Shown here piece after piece: positions 41,566 through 51,178 of a stretch of DNA of 64,000 nt (the first letter of the stretch is position 1; each line of letters starts with the position of its first letter). This stretch comes from Candidatus Ornithospirochaeta avicola (GTDB taxonomy: Bacteria > Spirochaetota > Spirochaetia > Sphaerochaetales > Sphaerochaetaceae). The stretch is from contig DXHU01000023.1 of assembly GCA_019113245.1 (NCBI GenBank), forward strand, positions 124,001 to 188,000. The letters run 5' to 3'. Below the pieces are notes generated by a model. The model ran no database searches, was not told the DNA's origin, and was given only the letters and a program-made list of their open reading frames with translations. The position numbers and the translations under genes were made by a program.

Positions 41566-44481
41566 ATGTTGAGAGTTGGAATAGATGTAGGGTCAACGAC
41601 GATGAAGGTCGTTGCCGTAGATGAAAGCGGAAAGCTCATATACAGTGCCTACGAAAGGCATTATTCAGAAATATTCAAGAAAGCGCACGACATGCTCACA
41701 TCTTTCATGGAGAAAGTGGGAGATCAGAGCATAATGCTCGCATTAAGCGGATCTGCAGGAATGGGACTGGCAGAGCAGGCTGAGCTTGATTTTGTGCAGG
41801 AAGTATATGCCACACGCCTTTGTGCACTCACCTACCTTCCCTCAACCGATGTAATAATAGAGCTTGGCGGAGAGGATGCAAAGATTCTTTTTCTCAAAGG
41901 CGGTCTTGAAGTCAGGATGAACGGAACATGCGCCGGAGGAACAGGAGCATTTATCGACCAGATGGCGACCCTCCTTGGAATCTCCCGTGATGATATAGAC
42001 AACCTTGCAAAGAAGGCAACGGAAGTTTATACGATTGCCTCAAGATGCGGTGTGTTTGCAAAATCCGACATACAGCCGCTGATAAATCAGGGAGCTAAGA
42101 CTGAAGATATTGCGCTTAGCATTCTCTTTGCTGTAGTCAACCAGACTATTGCAGGACTTGCACAGGGCAGGAAGATTGAGGGCAATGTAGTATATCTTGG
42201 AGGCCCTCTGACTTTCATTCCAACACTGAGAAAATGCTTTGACCAGCAGCTGCGCTTAGTTGGCACCTGTCCGGAAAACAGCCTTTACTATGTAGCACTC
42301 GGGACAGCTCTTTCTGCAAAAGGAAAAGGGATTCTTATTTCCACTTTAATAAACAAGATTTCATCTCTTAAGGGAAGCGGAAATTTCATAAAACTCCACC
42401 CTCTGTTTGAAAACCAAGAAGAATATGATGAATTCAGAATAAGGCATGAAAAGGCAACTGTTCCAGTAACAGATGCAAGAACATATAAAGGAAAGGCATA
42501 TCTTGGAGTTGATGCGGGAAGCACCACAATAAAATGTGCATTGATTGATGAGAATGCCAATCTGCTTTTATCCAGATATGGAGCAAACAACGGCAATCCT
42601 GTTCAGGCAATCGCATCGTTCCTTTCTTCTGTATACTCAGATTTCCCTGACATCGAGATTGCTGCAAGCGCATCCACAGGATATGGTGAAGATCTTTTGA
42701 AGGCAGCATTCAATCTGGATTACGGACTGGTTGAGACAGAAGCTCACTTTCTTGGAGCAAAACACTTCCTGCCATCTGTTGACTTCATAATAGACATCGG
42801 TGGACAGGATATAAAATGCTTTAAAATCCGTGATGGAGCAATTGATGACATATTTTTAAACGAAGCATGCTCATCAGGATGCGGATCCTTTTTGCAGACA
42901 TTTGCAAATGCTCTTGGAAAATCCAGCCAGGAATTCTCTTCTCTTGCTCTTTTTGCAAAGAATCCAGTAGACCTTGGCTCCCGATGCACAGTCTTCATGA
43001 ATTCATCTGTAAAGCAGGCACAGAAGGATGGTGCTGATATAAGCGACATATCTGCAGGACTTGCAATAAGCGTTGTAAAGAATGCCCTTTATAAAGTCAT
43101 AAGGGCCACAAGGTGCGACCAGCTTGGGAAGAATATAGTCGTGCAGGGAGGAACATTCTTAAATGATGCAGTTCTTCGCGCCTTCGAGATGGAAATGCAG
43201 AGCAATGTAATCAGGCCGACAATTGCAGGCCTGATGGGCGCATTCGGTGCTGCGCTCTATGCGAGGATGAAAAAGAAAAACGACAGGAAATCAAGCAGCA
43301 TCATAAACAAGGAAGAGCTTGATGAGCTCAATCCGAAGCTCAAAAGCATCAGATGCCAGGGATGTTCAAACCGCTGCATACTCACGATAAATGACTTTGG
43401 CCTAAACAGAAGGCTCATAAGCGGAAACAAATGCGACAAACCTATTACAGGAATAAAGAAGAAGGATGATGACAGCCTGAACATGTACCTTTATAAACAG
43501 GAACTGCTGAAAGAATACATGGACAAGGATCCGGAGAACAAGAGAGGAACTCTCGGCCTTCCGCTTCAGCTTGGGCTTTATGACCTTCTTCCTTTTTATC
43601 AGACACTCTTCTCGCGCCTCGGGTTCAAGACAGTTGTCTCCCCTTTCGGCTCAAGGAGCCTTTATATCTCCGGTCAGGCAAGTATCCCCAGCGACACAGT
43701 ATGTTTTCCTGCAAAGCTGATGCATGGGGCTGTAGAGAGCCTCAAGGAAAGGAATGTCGATTATATATTCATTCCTGCAAGCAGCTACAATGTGGATGAA
43801 AAAAAAGGCAACAACCACTACAACTGCCCTGTAGTTGCATATTATGGTGAAGTCATAAAATCAAACCAGGATCTTGGCTCCTCAGAGCTCAAGCTTGTAT
43901 ATCTCTCGCTTGAACATAAGAAAGCATTCTCAAAGAACATAAGCGCAGCATTCTCAATCCCTGAGCGCCTTGTAAGAAAAGCATTCGATGATGCAATTCT
44001 TGAACAGGAACGCTTCAGAAAGAAGATACTGGACAAGGGAAAAGAAATCATAGAAAAAGCCAGAAAAGAAAACAGGCAGATTGTTGTTCTCTCAGGACGT
44101 CCCTATCATGTGGATCCTGAGATAAACCATGGCATAGACCGCATGATTGTCTCCCTTGGCGCGGCTGTGATAAGCGAGGACAGCATAAGCTATCTTGAGA
44201 AGAAGAAAGAAAGGACTGTCCTAAATCAGTGGACATATCATGCAAGGATGTATGATGCGGCTGAATACATACTGGACAGGAAGGACATGAATCTTGTACA
44301 GCTTGTATCCTTCGGATGCGGTCTGGATGCTGTCACAACAGATGAAGTAAGGCAGATATTGAGAAGTTCTGACAAGATCTACACGCAGATAAAGATTGAT
44401 GAGATAACCAATCTGGGAGCTGTGAAAATAAGGATGCGCTCACTTTTTGCAGCCCTTGAGCTTGAAGAGGAAGAAAAATGA
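41566..44481 (+). CDS. double-domain 2-hydroxyacyl-CoA-dehydratase-type activase (BadF/HgdC) with DUF2229
   Basis: The 971-residue protein has two ASKHA ATPase domains, starting RVGIDVGSTTMKVVAV (residue 3) and LGVDAGSTTIKCALI (about 308). Each has its own Cys motifs that bind a [4Fe-4S] cluster between subunits (TCAGGTGAF and SRCGVF; EACSSGCGSF and SRCTVF). The C-terminal third is DUF2229, with a Cys set CQGCSNRC near 600. Such activases use ATP to drive low-potential electrons to a partner. The ATG at 41566 fits the fold start; the frame extends upstream. It overlaps the partner gene by 4 nt. Confidence 0.88.
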   Translation: MLRVGIDVGSTTMKVVAVDESGKLIYSAYERHYSEIFKKAHDMLTSFMEKVGDQSIMLALSGSAGMGLAEQAELDFVQEVYATRLCALTYLPSTDVIIELGGEDAKILFLKGGLEVRMNGTCAGGTGAFIDQMATLLGISRDDIDNLAKKATEVYTIASRCGVFAKSDIQPLINQGAKTEDIALSILFAVVNQTIAGLAQGRKIEGNVVYLGGPLTFIPTLRKCFDQQLRLVGTCPENSLYYVALGTALSAKGKGILISTLINKISSLKGSGNFIKLHPLFENQEEYDEFRIRHEKATVPVTDARTYKGKAYLGVDAGSTTIKCALIDENANLLLSRYGANNGNPVQAIASFLSSVYSDFPDIEIAASASTGYGEDLLKAAFNLDYGLVETEAHFLGAKHFLPSVDFIIDIGGQDIKCFKIRDGAIDDIFLNEACSSGCGSFLQTFANALGKSSQEFSSLALFAKNPVDLGSRCTVFMNSSVKQAQKDGADISDISAGLAISVVKNALYKVIRATRCDQLGKNIVVQGGTFLNDAVLRAFEMEMQSNVIRPTIAGLMGAFGAALYARMKKKNDRKSSSIINKEELDELNPKLKSIRCQGCSNRCILTINDFGLNRRLISGNKCDKPITGIKKKDDDSLNMYLYKQELLKEYMDKDPENKRGTLGLPLQLGLYDLLPFYQTLFSRLGFKTVVSPFGSRSLYISGQASIPSDTVCFPAKLMHGAVESLKERNVDYIFIPASSYNVDEKKGNNHYNCPVVAYYGEVIKSNQDLGSSELKLVYLSLEHKKAFSKNISAAFSIPERLVRKAFDDAILEQERFRKKILDKGKEIIEKARKENRQIVVLSGRPYHVDPEINHGIDRMIVSLGAAVISEDSISYLEKKKERTVLNQWTYHARMYDAAEYILDRKDMNLVQLVSFGCGLDAVTTDEVRQILRSSDKIYTQIKIDEITNLGAVKIRMRSLFAALELEEEEK

Positions 44482-45731
44482 GCGAATTCACAAAAGAAAT
44501 GAAAGAGCAGAAGTGGACAATAGTTGTCCCAAACATGTCTGAAATCCATTTTGACATAATGAAGAGAATCTTCGTCAATCATGGCTATAATGTTCTCCTT
44601 CTTGAAAACAATGATGCCACTTTGATTGATGAAGGACTGAAGTATGTGCATAACGACATGTGCTATCCTGCACTCCTTGTAATCGGACAGATGCTGGATG
44701 CAATAAGACGCGGCCTTGTTGACAAGGATCACTGCGCGCTGGCAATCAGCCAGACTGGCGGAGGATGCAGAGCAAGCAATTACTATTTCCTCTTGAAGAA
44801 GGCTCTTGAGAAGGCAGGGCTGGGAAACATTCCTGTAATATCGCTGAATCTTCAGGGCATGAACAGCAATCCAGGATTTAAAATCAATCTCTTCATGCTC
44901 ATTCAGGCATTTACAGGCCTCATTTACGGGGATATGCTGATGATGCTTTCAAACCAGACAAGACCATATGAGGTGAACAAGGGAGATACTGATAGACTTG
45001 TTGCTACCTGGACTGAGCGCCTTGGAGAAGCCTTCAATAAAAACAGAGGTTACTTTGGAAAGCATTTGAAGCGCAATCTCAACCAGATTTCTGATGACTT
45101 TGCATCAATTAAATGCGAGCGGAAGAGCAAAGTGAAGGTCGGAGTTGTTGGAGAAATCTACATGAAGTACTCAAAGCTCGGAAACAACGACCTCAAAAGC
45201 TTTCTTGAAAGCCAGGACTGCGAAGTGATGCTTCCTCCCATGATGGGATTTGTATTCTACTGTTTTTCAAACAGCATAACAGATCAGGACCTCTATGGAG
45301 GACGGCTTAAATGGAAACTTCTGATGAAGTATGTTGCCATTCCATATATGGAAAAGTTTGAGCGCTGGATGAATGAAGCCATAGCGAGACACGAGGAGTT
45401 CAGACGTCCTGCCACATTTAAGGAACTTGAAGGCTATGCAGAAGGAATAATCAGCCAGGGGTGCAAGATGGGCGAAGGATGGCTCCTGACTGCAGAGATG
45501 GTGGAGCTCATAAACAAGGGATACTCCAACATAGTATGCACACAGCCCTTCGGATGCCTGCCCAATCATATAGCAGGAAAGGGCATGATAAGGCCGCTGA
45601 AAGAGCGTTACCCGGAAAGCAATATAGTTCCAATTGATTATGACCCTTCAGCAACAAAAGTCAATCAGGAGAACAGAATCAAGCTCATGCTCTCAATTGC
45701 CAGAGAGAATCTGGAAAAAGAAAATCAATAA
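44478..45731 (+). CDS. 2-hydroxyacyl-CoA dehydratase (HgdB)-like protein, partner of the activase
   Basis: A 417-residue protein of the HgdB/BcrBC/double-cubane-cluster superfamily. Cys residues that could hold iron-sulfur clusters are in NDMCYPALLVIG (about 73), SQTGGGCRASNY (about 95) and CTQPFGCLPNH (about 355). In many anaerobes this part is fused to the activase in one protein of about 1400 residues; here it is separate but coupled by an ATGA overlap. The substrate is unknown; small-molecule reduction by a double-cubane cluster is one option. Confidence 0.82.
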   Translation: MSEFTKEMKEQKWTIVVPNMSEIHFDIMKRIFVNHGYNVLLLENNDATLIDEGLKYVHNDMCYPALLVIGQMLDAIRRGLVDKDHCALAISQTGGGCRASNYYFLLKKALEKAGLGNIPVISLNLQGMNSNPGFKINLFMLIQAFTGLIYGDMLMMLSNQTRPYEVNKGDTDRLVATWTERLGEAFNKNRGYFGKHLKRNLNQISDDFASIKCERKSKVKVGVVGEIYMKYSKLGNNDLKSFLESQDCEVMLPPMMGFVFYCFSNSITDQDLYGGRLKWKLLMKYVAIPYMEKFERWMNEAIARHEEFRRPATFKELEGYAEGIISQGCKMGEGWLLTAEMVELINKGYSNIVCTQPFGCLPNHIAGKGMIRPLKERYPESNIVPIDYDPSATKVNQENRIKLMLSIARENLEKENQ

Positions 45732-45754
45732 GAAGAGACCAGCTTAAAGCTTTA

Positions 45755-45820
45755 AAAATGCTTCTGAAACGGACTTTTTTTATTATTTCTTTCACTTTAG
45801 TCCGTTTCAGCAAGCATTTT
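45755..45820. repeat. imperfect inverted repeat, 21/22-bp arms
   Basis: The left arm (45755-45775, AAAATGCTTCTGAAACGGACT) is 21 bases; the right arm (45799-45820) is its reverse complement with one extra base. The loop is 23 nt and pyrimidine-rich. It lies between the stops of two convergent genes. It can act as a bidirectional terminator, or be a remnant of a small mobile repeat. Confidence 0.8.
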
Positions 45821-45869
45821 AGTATTATATATCTGCAATTTTTACTGAAGTTTTATGCTATCTGATTAT

Positions 45870-46886
45870 TCAGATTAGCACGTGCATCTTCTCTTTAATT
45901 GACCTGATATTCTCATTCCCTATTCTGTTTGCCTTGTCTGTGCCGCTCTTTATGATGTCCTTCACATCTGAGATATGGCTTTCATAATATGCTCTCTTTT
46001 CTCTGATGGGATCTAAAACAGCGTTAAGAGCAGAGGCAAGCATCTTCTTGCATGCAACACATCCAATCTGCGCATTCTTGCACATCGAGCAGATGTTTCC
46101 TGACTCTGCTTCATTAAATGCCTTATGATACTGATATACGGTGCACACATCAGGATTTCCTGGAATCTTGACTGAGACCCTGTTGGTGTCAGTGACAGCA
46201 CTTCTGACTTTCTTCTCCACATCCTCTTTTGTATCAGAAAGGTAAATTGCATTGCCAAGGCTCTTGCCCATCTTTGCATTGCCGTCAAGACCGCAGAGCC
46301 TGGATACACTTGACAGCTTGTAATCAGGCTCAGTGATTTCTGTGCCGTAAAGTGCATTGAATTTTCTTACTATCTTTCTTGAAAGCTCAATATGAGGAAC
46401 CTGGTCCTCTCCTACAGGAACAAGGTCTGCATTGCAGAATGTGATGTCTGCTGTCTGGCTTACCGGGTAACCTAGGAATCCATAACTGAGCTTTGAAAAG
46501 TCATAATCATAATCATGAGCGTTCTCTGAAGAAAAGCCATAGTTTCTTGCCTCGCTCTTGATTGTAGGATTGATCAAGAGATGGTTGACAGTAGTGATCA
46601 TGGAATAAAAGATTGTAAGCTCTGCAATTGATGGAATCATTGACTGCTGGATAATAGTGACCTTTTCCGGGTCAAGCCCCACTGAAAGATTGTCGATTGC
46701 TACATCCAGAATGCTGGAGTTTATAAGCTCAGGATTATCAAAATGCGTTGTAAGAGCCTGAACATCTGCAAGCAAAATGAAAGTGTCATAATCATGCTGA
46801 AGAGCAACACGCTGCCTGAGAGAGCCGACATAGTGCCCTAAGTGCAGTTTTCCTGTAGTTCTGTCCCCCGTCAGTATTCTTTTCAT
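45870..46886 (-). CDS. trpS: tryptophanyl-tRNA synthetase
   Basis: Class I synthetase. The HIGH-equivalent is in TGKLHLGHYVGSL near residue 11, KMSKS-equivalent KMGKSLGNAI near 208, and VGEDQVPHIELSR near 158. Like some bacterial TrpRS forms it carries an extra Cys set (CSMCKNAQIGCVACKK, about 270-285) that could bind zinc or an iron-sulfur cluster. The length of 338 is normal. It overlaps fmdB by 4 nt. Confidence 0.93.
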   Translation of the reverse strand: MKRILTGDRTTGKLHLGHYVGSLRQRVALQHDYDTFILLADVQALTTHFDNPELINSSILDVAIDNLSVGLDPEKVTIIQQSMIPSIAELTIFYSMITTVNHLLINPTIKSEARNYGFSSENAHDYDYDFSKLSYGFLGYPVSQTADITFCNADLVPVGEDQVPHIELSRKIVRKFNALYGTEITEPDYKLSSVSRLCGLDGNAKMGKSLGNAIYLSDTKEDVEKKVRSAVTDTNRVSVKIPGNPDVCTVYQYHKAFNEAESGNICSMCKNAQIGCVACKKMLASALNAVLDPIREKRAYYESHISDVKDIIKSGTDKANRIGNENIRSIKEKMHVLI

Positions 46887-47095
46887 TTTCCTTCTCCTTT
46901 TGCTGAGCTCTCGCTTCTGTGGTCAGTCACATAATATCCTGACCCATGAAATATTACCTCAGGTGCTACAAAATGCCTTATTGCCTCACTTGCACATGAG
47001 GGACACACCTGGCTCTTGTCAGCATCCTTTATTGCATTGAATTTCTCAAAAATCTTGCCGCACTTGGTGCAGCGGTATTCATAGTATGGCATCAC
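46883..47095 (-). CDS. FmdB family zinc-ribbon protein
   Basis: A 70-residue regulator-like protein of the FmdB family. It starts MMPYYEYRCTKCGKIFEKF and carries a second CxxC (VCPSCAS), so two Cys pairs form a zinc ribbon. The C-terminal 20 residues are low complexity and Ser-rich. The role is not established. The gene is coupled by ATGA overlaps to trpS and to the lipoprotein gene. Confidence 0.85.
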   Translation of the reverse strand: MMPYYEYRCTKCGKIFEKFNAIKDADKSQVCPSCASEAIRHFVAPEVIFHGSGYYVTDHRSESSAKGEGK

Positions 47096-47958
47096 ATTAC
47101 CCCACCAATCATATTCATTGCGTTCTGTGTTATCGAATCAACAGTTGCCCTCTCGATATTCATGCCGGAGACAATCACAGCTGATCCTTCTTTATAAAGC
47201 ATATTGGAAAGAAGATCGAAATCAAGCGCTCCCCCGCTCTTTCTTATGTTCGTAACAAGCATTGTCCTCAACAGATTTGTAAGAGTGTTTGCACTTCTTT
47301 CGCTCTTCATCAGGAAAGTCGCATCAAGAGTAAAAGATCCATCCCTTTCATTTATCGAAGCTATCAGGGTATCGACCTCCATCAGCGTCGCAAGAGGAAT
47401 GTCAAAGCCAAGAGAAAGCATGGTCCTCGGATTTCTGATAAAGATGGAGAACATTGAAGATGCAAGATTAGATGCCGTTTCAAATGGTATCATAATCTTT
47501 CTATTCTCTATCGTTCTGTCATAAAAGGAGGCATAATCGCTGTCAGTGAATAGCAGAATCCCTGTCTTTGGAACATAGAGCGAGAACTCTCCGTTTGTGT
47601 AATACTTGAGATCCCCCTCTTTTTCTTTCTCAAATCCATCAAGCATTGAGATTGCTGTGTTCACCAGTATTGTCCCATAGTTTCCCTCAAGTGCTCCAGA
47701 AAGACTGTAATCAGAAAGTCCGACCATCCCTTCTTCTTCACTTGTGAGAGCAAGATTGATTCTGTCAGCACGGCTGATTACAGCATCGCTTGAAAAAGAT
47801 GGATATGACTCTTTCAGCTTGACTGCATCTGCCGTGATTACAAGCTCATTATCCTCTCCAAGAGCCTGAAAATAATATTCAGTCTCAAACGGGCTTTTAT
47901 GCACACAGGATGAAAGGATAAGAGAAAATGCTAAAAGTGCTAGAACTGCTTTCTTCAT
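47092..47958 (-). CDS. lipoprotein of unknown function
   Basis: The 288-residue protein has a lipobox (LSSC, lipidated Cys18) after a hydrophobic signal. The mature part contains a VITADAVKLKESYPSF segment, a FSLYVPKTGILLF strand and long helix-strand stretches; no known domain is seen. It lies between ileS and fmdB with 4-nt overlaps on both sides. It is likely anchored in the envelope; the LolCDE-type exporter could place it in the outer membrane. Confidence 0.8.
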   Translation of the reverse strand: MKKAVLALLAFSLILSSCVHKSPFETEYYFQALGEDNELVITADAVKLKESYPSFSSDAVISRADRINLALTSEEEGMVGLSDYSLSGALEGNYGTILVNTAISMLDGFEKEKEGDLKYYTNGEFSLYVPKTGILLFTDSDYASFYDRTIENRKIMIPFETASNLASSMFSIFIRNPRTMLSLGFDIPLATLMEVDTLIASINERDGSFTLDATFLMKSERSANTLTNLLRTMLVTNIRKSGGALDFDLLSNMLYKEGSAVIVSGMNIERATVDSITQNAMNMIGGVM

Positions 47959-50900
47959 ATCTTCTCAAGCTTTATGTGCACACTTCTTCCCTCAAGGGAA
48001 ATCTCGGATCCGTCATTTGGAGAAACAGAGAGACTGTCTGCTAGAGTCTCCTTCTTGATGTAGGATTCAAAAGAAGAAATAGCATCATCTCCATCCTCAT
48101 CGCTCTTCAGGACAAGAGAGATATGGTCTGAGACTTCAAGGCCCTTTTCCTTTCTCTCGTTCTGTATGCTTCTCACGATATCTCTTGCAATTCCTTCAAG
48201 ATAAAGATCCCTTGTGATGTCTGTATCAAAACCGACAGTAAGGCTTCCCTCATTGAGGGCCTTTACGTGCTCCTTCTCTGTTCTGTTTATCACAAGATCC
48301 TCTTCTTTGAGGCTTATGCTTCCCTCAGCATAGCTTACAGTCTTCTCATTTCCAGAAAGTATTGATGAGATATCTTCGCTGGTAAAGCCTTCGATAATCT
48401 TAGCGACTTCCTTCATGTTCTTTCCAAGTCTGGATCCCAGAACCTTGAAGTTTGCCTTTGCACTGTAGGAGACAAGAGCCTCCTCATCCTTTTGGATAAA
48501 TACTTCTTTGACATTCAGCTCTTCAGAGATTATTGAGGAATTTGCCTCAAGGATTTCCCTCTCTTTTTCAGAGCGGTCGACAATGAAGAAGCTCTTAAGA
48601 GGCTGACGGACCTTGAGATTTGATGAGCTTCTTAAAGCCCTTCCCATCTCGATTGCCTTGACTATGAGGCTCATCTCTGCTTCAAGCTCAAAATCCCTTT
48701 CATTTTCGTTGTATTCAGGCCAGGAGCAAAGATGGACTGACTCTGGATCACTTTCCTTTCTCAGGTTCTGATAAATCTCTTCTGTCACAAAAGGAATTAA
48801 AGGACATGCGACCTTTGAAAGTGTGATGAGCACCTTGTAAAGAGTATCATATGCCTCTTTCTTGTCCTCATCGTTTTCGCTTCTCCAGAATCTTCTTCTG
48901 CTTCTTCTGATATACCAGTTATTGAGGTCATCAATAAAACGGACAATGGATGTGCATGGGGCAGTCATATCATAGCTGTCAAAGCCGACGGTAACTTCCT
49001 TCACAAGACGATTAAGACAGCTGATAATCCACTTGTCAAGCGGATTTTTCAGATCCTCGAATCTTGTTTCGCTCCTCTCGTAGCTGTCAATGTTTGCATA
49101 AGTGACAAAGAAAGAATAAGCATTCCAGAGAGGAAGGAGGAGGTTCTTCAGCACATCCTTTACCAGATCATCGCTGAATTTGAGGTCATCAGCCTTGACA
49201 AGGCATGAATCGATGAGAGCAAAGCGCAGTGCATCAGCACCATACTGATTCACAATCTCCATCGGGTCTGTGAAGTTTCTCTCACTCTTGCTCATCTTTC
49301 TTCCGTCTGCTGCAAGCACGATTCCGGAGACTATGCAGTTATAGAATGCAGGCTTGTTGAAAAGTCCTGCCGCAAGCACGGTCAGAGAATAGAACCATCC
49401 TCTTGTCTGATCCAGCCCCTCATTGATGAAATCTGCCGGGAAGATTCTCTCAAAGCGCTCCTTGTTCTCAAACGGATAATGCTGCTGTGCATAAGGCATG
49501 GAACCGGACTCAAACCAGCAGTCAAAGACATCCGGAATTCTTCTCATAGTGCCCTTTCCGTCCGGACTTGGCCATGTAAGCTCATCAACATACTGCTTAT
49601 GAAGATCAGAAACCTTCTTGCCGCTCTTTTTTTCAAGCTCTTCAACGCTTCCGATTACCTCAACATAATCTGAACCGTCGCACTGCCATACAGGAATCGG
49701 ATTGCCCCAGAACCTGTTGCGGCTTATTGCCCAGTCCTTTGCACCCTCAAGCCACTTTCCGAAACGACCGTACTTTATATGCTCAGGAACCCAGTGAATC
49801 TGCTCATTTGCTTCCAGCATTGCCTTCTTTATCTTCTGCACATCAACAAACCAGCAGCTCATGGCCCTGTAGATCAGAGGTTTCTTTGTTCTCCAGCAGA
49901 AAGGATATGCGTGAAGGTAGTTCTCCCTCTTCACGAGCTTTCCGTTATTCTTGAGCCACTCGATCACGCTCTTGTCAGCATCCTTTACAAACATGCCCTC
50001 AAAATCAGGAACCTCGCTTGTAAAGCGGCATGCAGAGTCTATCGGACAGACTGTCGGGATTCCAGTTCCGCGCAGAACATTATAGTCATCCTCACCAAAT
50101 CCTGGTGCTGTGTGTACGATTCCGCATCCGTCCTCGGTTGTGACATAATCTCCAGTTACGACGATGAACGCACCCTTTTCCTTCAGTGATGCAAAATAAG
50201 GGAAGAGAGGCTCATACGTCATGCCCTTCAAGGCACTTCCCTTCATCTGAGAGATGACTGAATAATCTTCCTCGCTCTTGTAATACTTTCCTACTAGTGC
50301 CTTTGCAAGGTAATAGCATTCACCATTTTCCTTGTCTTTTATCAGGAGATAATCGATATCAGGACCGACAGCCAGAGCAAGATTGCTTGGCAGTGTCCAT
50401 GGAGTTGTTGTCCATGCAAGGAAATATGTGTTTTCCTTTCCGTCTGCCTTGAATTTGACAGTAACGGCAGGATCTGTGACATCACGGTAGCCTCCAAGGC
50501 TCACCTCCATGTTTGATACAGGGCACTCGAGAGCTGGAGAATATGGAAGGATGTTGAAACCCTTGTAGATATAACCCTTTTCATAGAGTGTCTTGAATGC
50601 CCACCAGACGCTTTCCATGAAGGAGATATCCATGGTCTTGTACCCGTTGTCGAAATCGACCCAACGTCCCATTCTCCTTATTGTGCTCTTCCATTCGTTT
50701 GTATATCTGAGGACAATTGACCTGCATTCGTCATTGAATTTGGCAACACCGAATTTCTCGATGCTGTTATGCCCGGAGATGCCAAGCTTCTTTTCTATCT
50801 CATTTTCCACAGGAAGACCGTGACAGTCCCATCCGAAACGGCGGATGACACGCTTTCCCCTCATGCTCTGATAGCGGGGGATGGCATCCTTGATTGTCCC

Positions 50901-51083
50901 AGGTACAAGGTGTCCGTAGTGCGGAAGTCCTGTTGCAAACGGAGGTCCGTCATAGAACACGTATTCGTTATCTTCAGCCTTTGTCTCAATTGATTTCTTA
51001 AATATGTTGTTCTCATCCCAAAAACGGAGAATTTCCTCTTCCATTTTAGGGAAGCTGACTTTGTTGTTTACACCTTTGAACAT
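47955..51083 (-). CDS. ileS: isoleucyl-tRNA synthetase
   Basis: The 1042-residue class I enzyme has the HIGH motif as PPFATGLPHYGHLVPG near residue 46, the CP1 editing domain (TTTPWTLPSNLALAVGP near 230), and KMSKS in DGRKMSKSERN near 603. The long C-terminal region without an obvious zinc finger indicates the eukaryote-like/IleRS2 type found in spirochaetes and some mupirocin-resistant bacteria; this subtype call is inference. AAGGAG lies before the ATG. Confidence 0.93.
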   Translation of the reverse strand: MFKGVNNKVSFPKMEEEILRFWDENNIFKKSIETKAEDNEYVFYDGPPFATGLPHYGHLVPGTIKDAIPRYQSMRGKRVIRRFGWDCHGLPVENEIEKKLGISGHNSIEKFGVAKFNDECRSIVLRYTNEWKSTIRRMGRWVDFDNGYKTMDISFMESVWWAFKTLYEKGYIYKGFNILPYSPALECPVSNMEVSLGGYRDVTDPAVTVKFKADGKENTYFLAWTTTPWTLPSNLALAVGPDIDYLLIKDKENGECYYLAKALVGKYYKSEEDYSVISQMKGSALKGMTYEPLFPYFASLKEKGAFIVVTGDYVTTEDGCGIVHTAPGFGEDDYNVLRGTGIPTVCPIDSACRFTSEVPDFEGMFVKDADKSVIEWLKNNGKLVKRENYLHAYPFCWRTKKPLIYRAMSCWFVDVQKIKKAMLEANEQIHWVPEHIKYGRFGKWLEGAKDWAISRNRFWGNPIPVWQCDGSDYVEVIGSVEELEKKSGKKVSDLHKQYVDELTWPSPDGKGTMRRIPDVFDCWFESGSMPYAQQHYPFENKERFERIFPADFINEGLDQTRGWFYSLTVLAAGLFNKPAFYNCIVSGIVLAADGRKMSKSERNFTDPMEIVNQYGADALRFALIDSCLVKADDLKFSDDLVKDVLKNLLLPLWNAYSFFVTYANIDSYERSETRFEDLKNPLDKWIISCLNRLVKEVTVGFDSYDMTAPCTSIVRFIDDLNNWYIRRSRRRFWRSENDEDKKEAYDTLYKVLITLSKVACPLIPFVTEEIYQNLRKESDPESVHLCSWPEYNENERDFELEAEMSLIVKAIEMGRALRSSSNLKVRQPLKSFFIVDRSEKEREILEANSSIISEELNVKEVFIQKDEEALVSYSAKANFKVLGSRLGKNMKEVAKIIEGFTSEDISSILSGNEKTVSYAEGSISLKEEDLVINRTEKEHVKALNEGSLTVGFDTDITRDLYLEGIARDIVRSIQNERKEKGLEVSDHISLVLKSDEDGDDAISSFESYIKKETLADSLSVSPNDGSEISLEGRSVHIKLEKI

Positions 51084-51166
51084 GATATCTCCTTAACTCT
51101 GTTATCATAGTGAAAAGGCAGGATATAGACAAGACTCAAGCCCTTTTTTAAAGGCTCCCGATAGAA

Positions 51167-51172
51167 TATAAT
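51167..51172 (+). promoter_or_regulatory. -10 element directly before cca
   Basis: A consensus TATAAT ends 6 nt before the GTG start at 51179. The -35 side (T run at 51144-51149, 17-bp spacing) is poor. No Shine-Dalgarno sequence is present. Confidence 0.5.
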
Positions 51173-51178
51173 CAGGCT

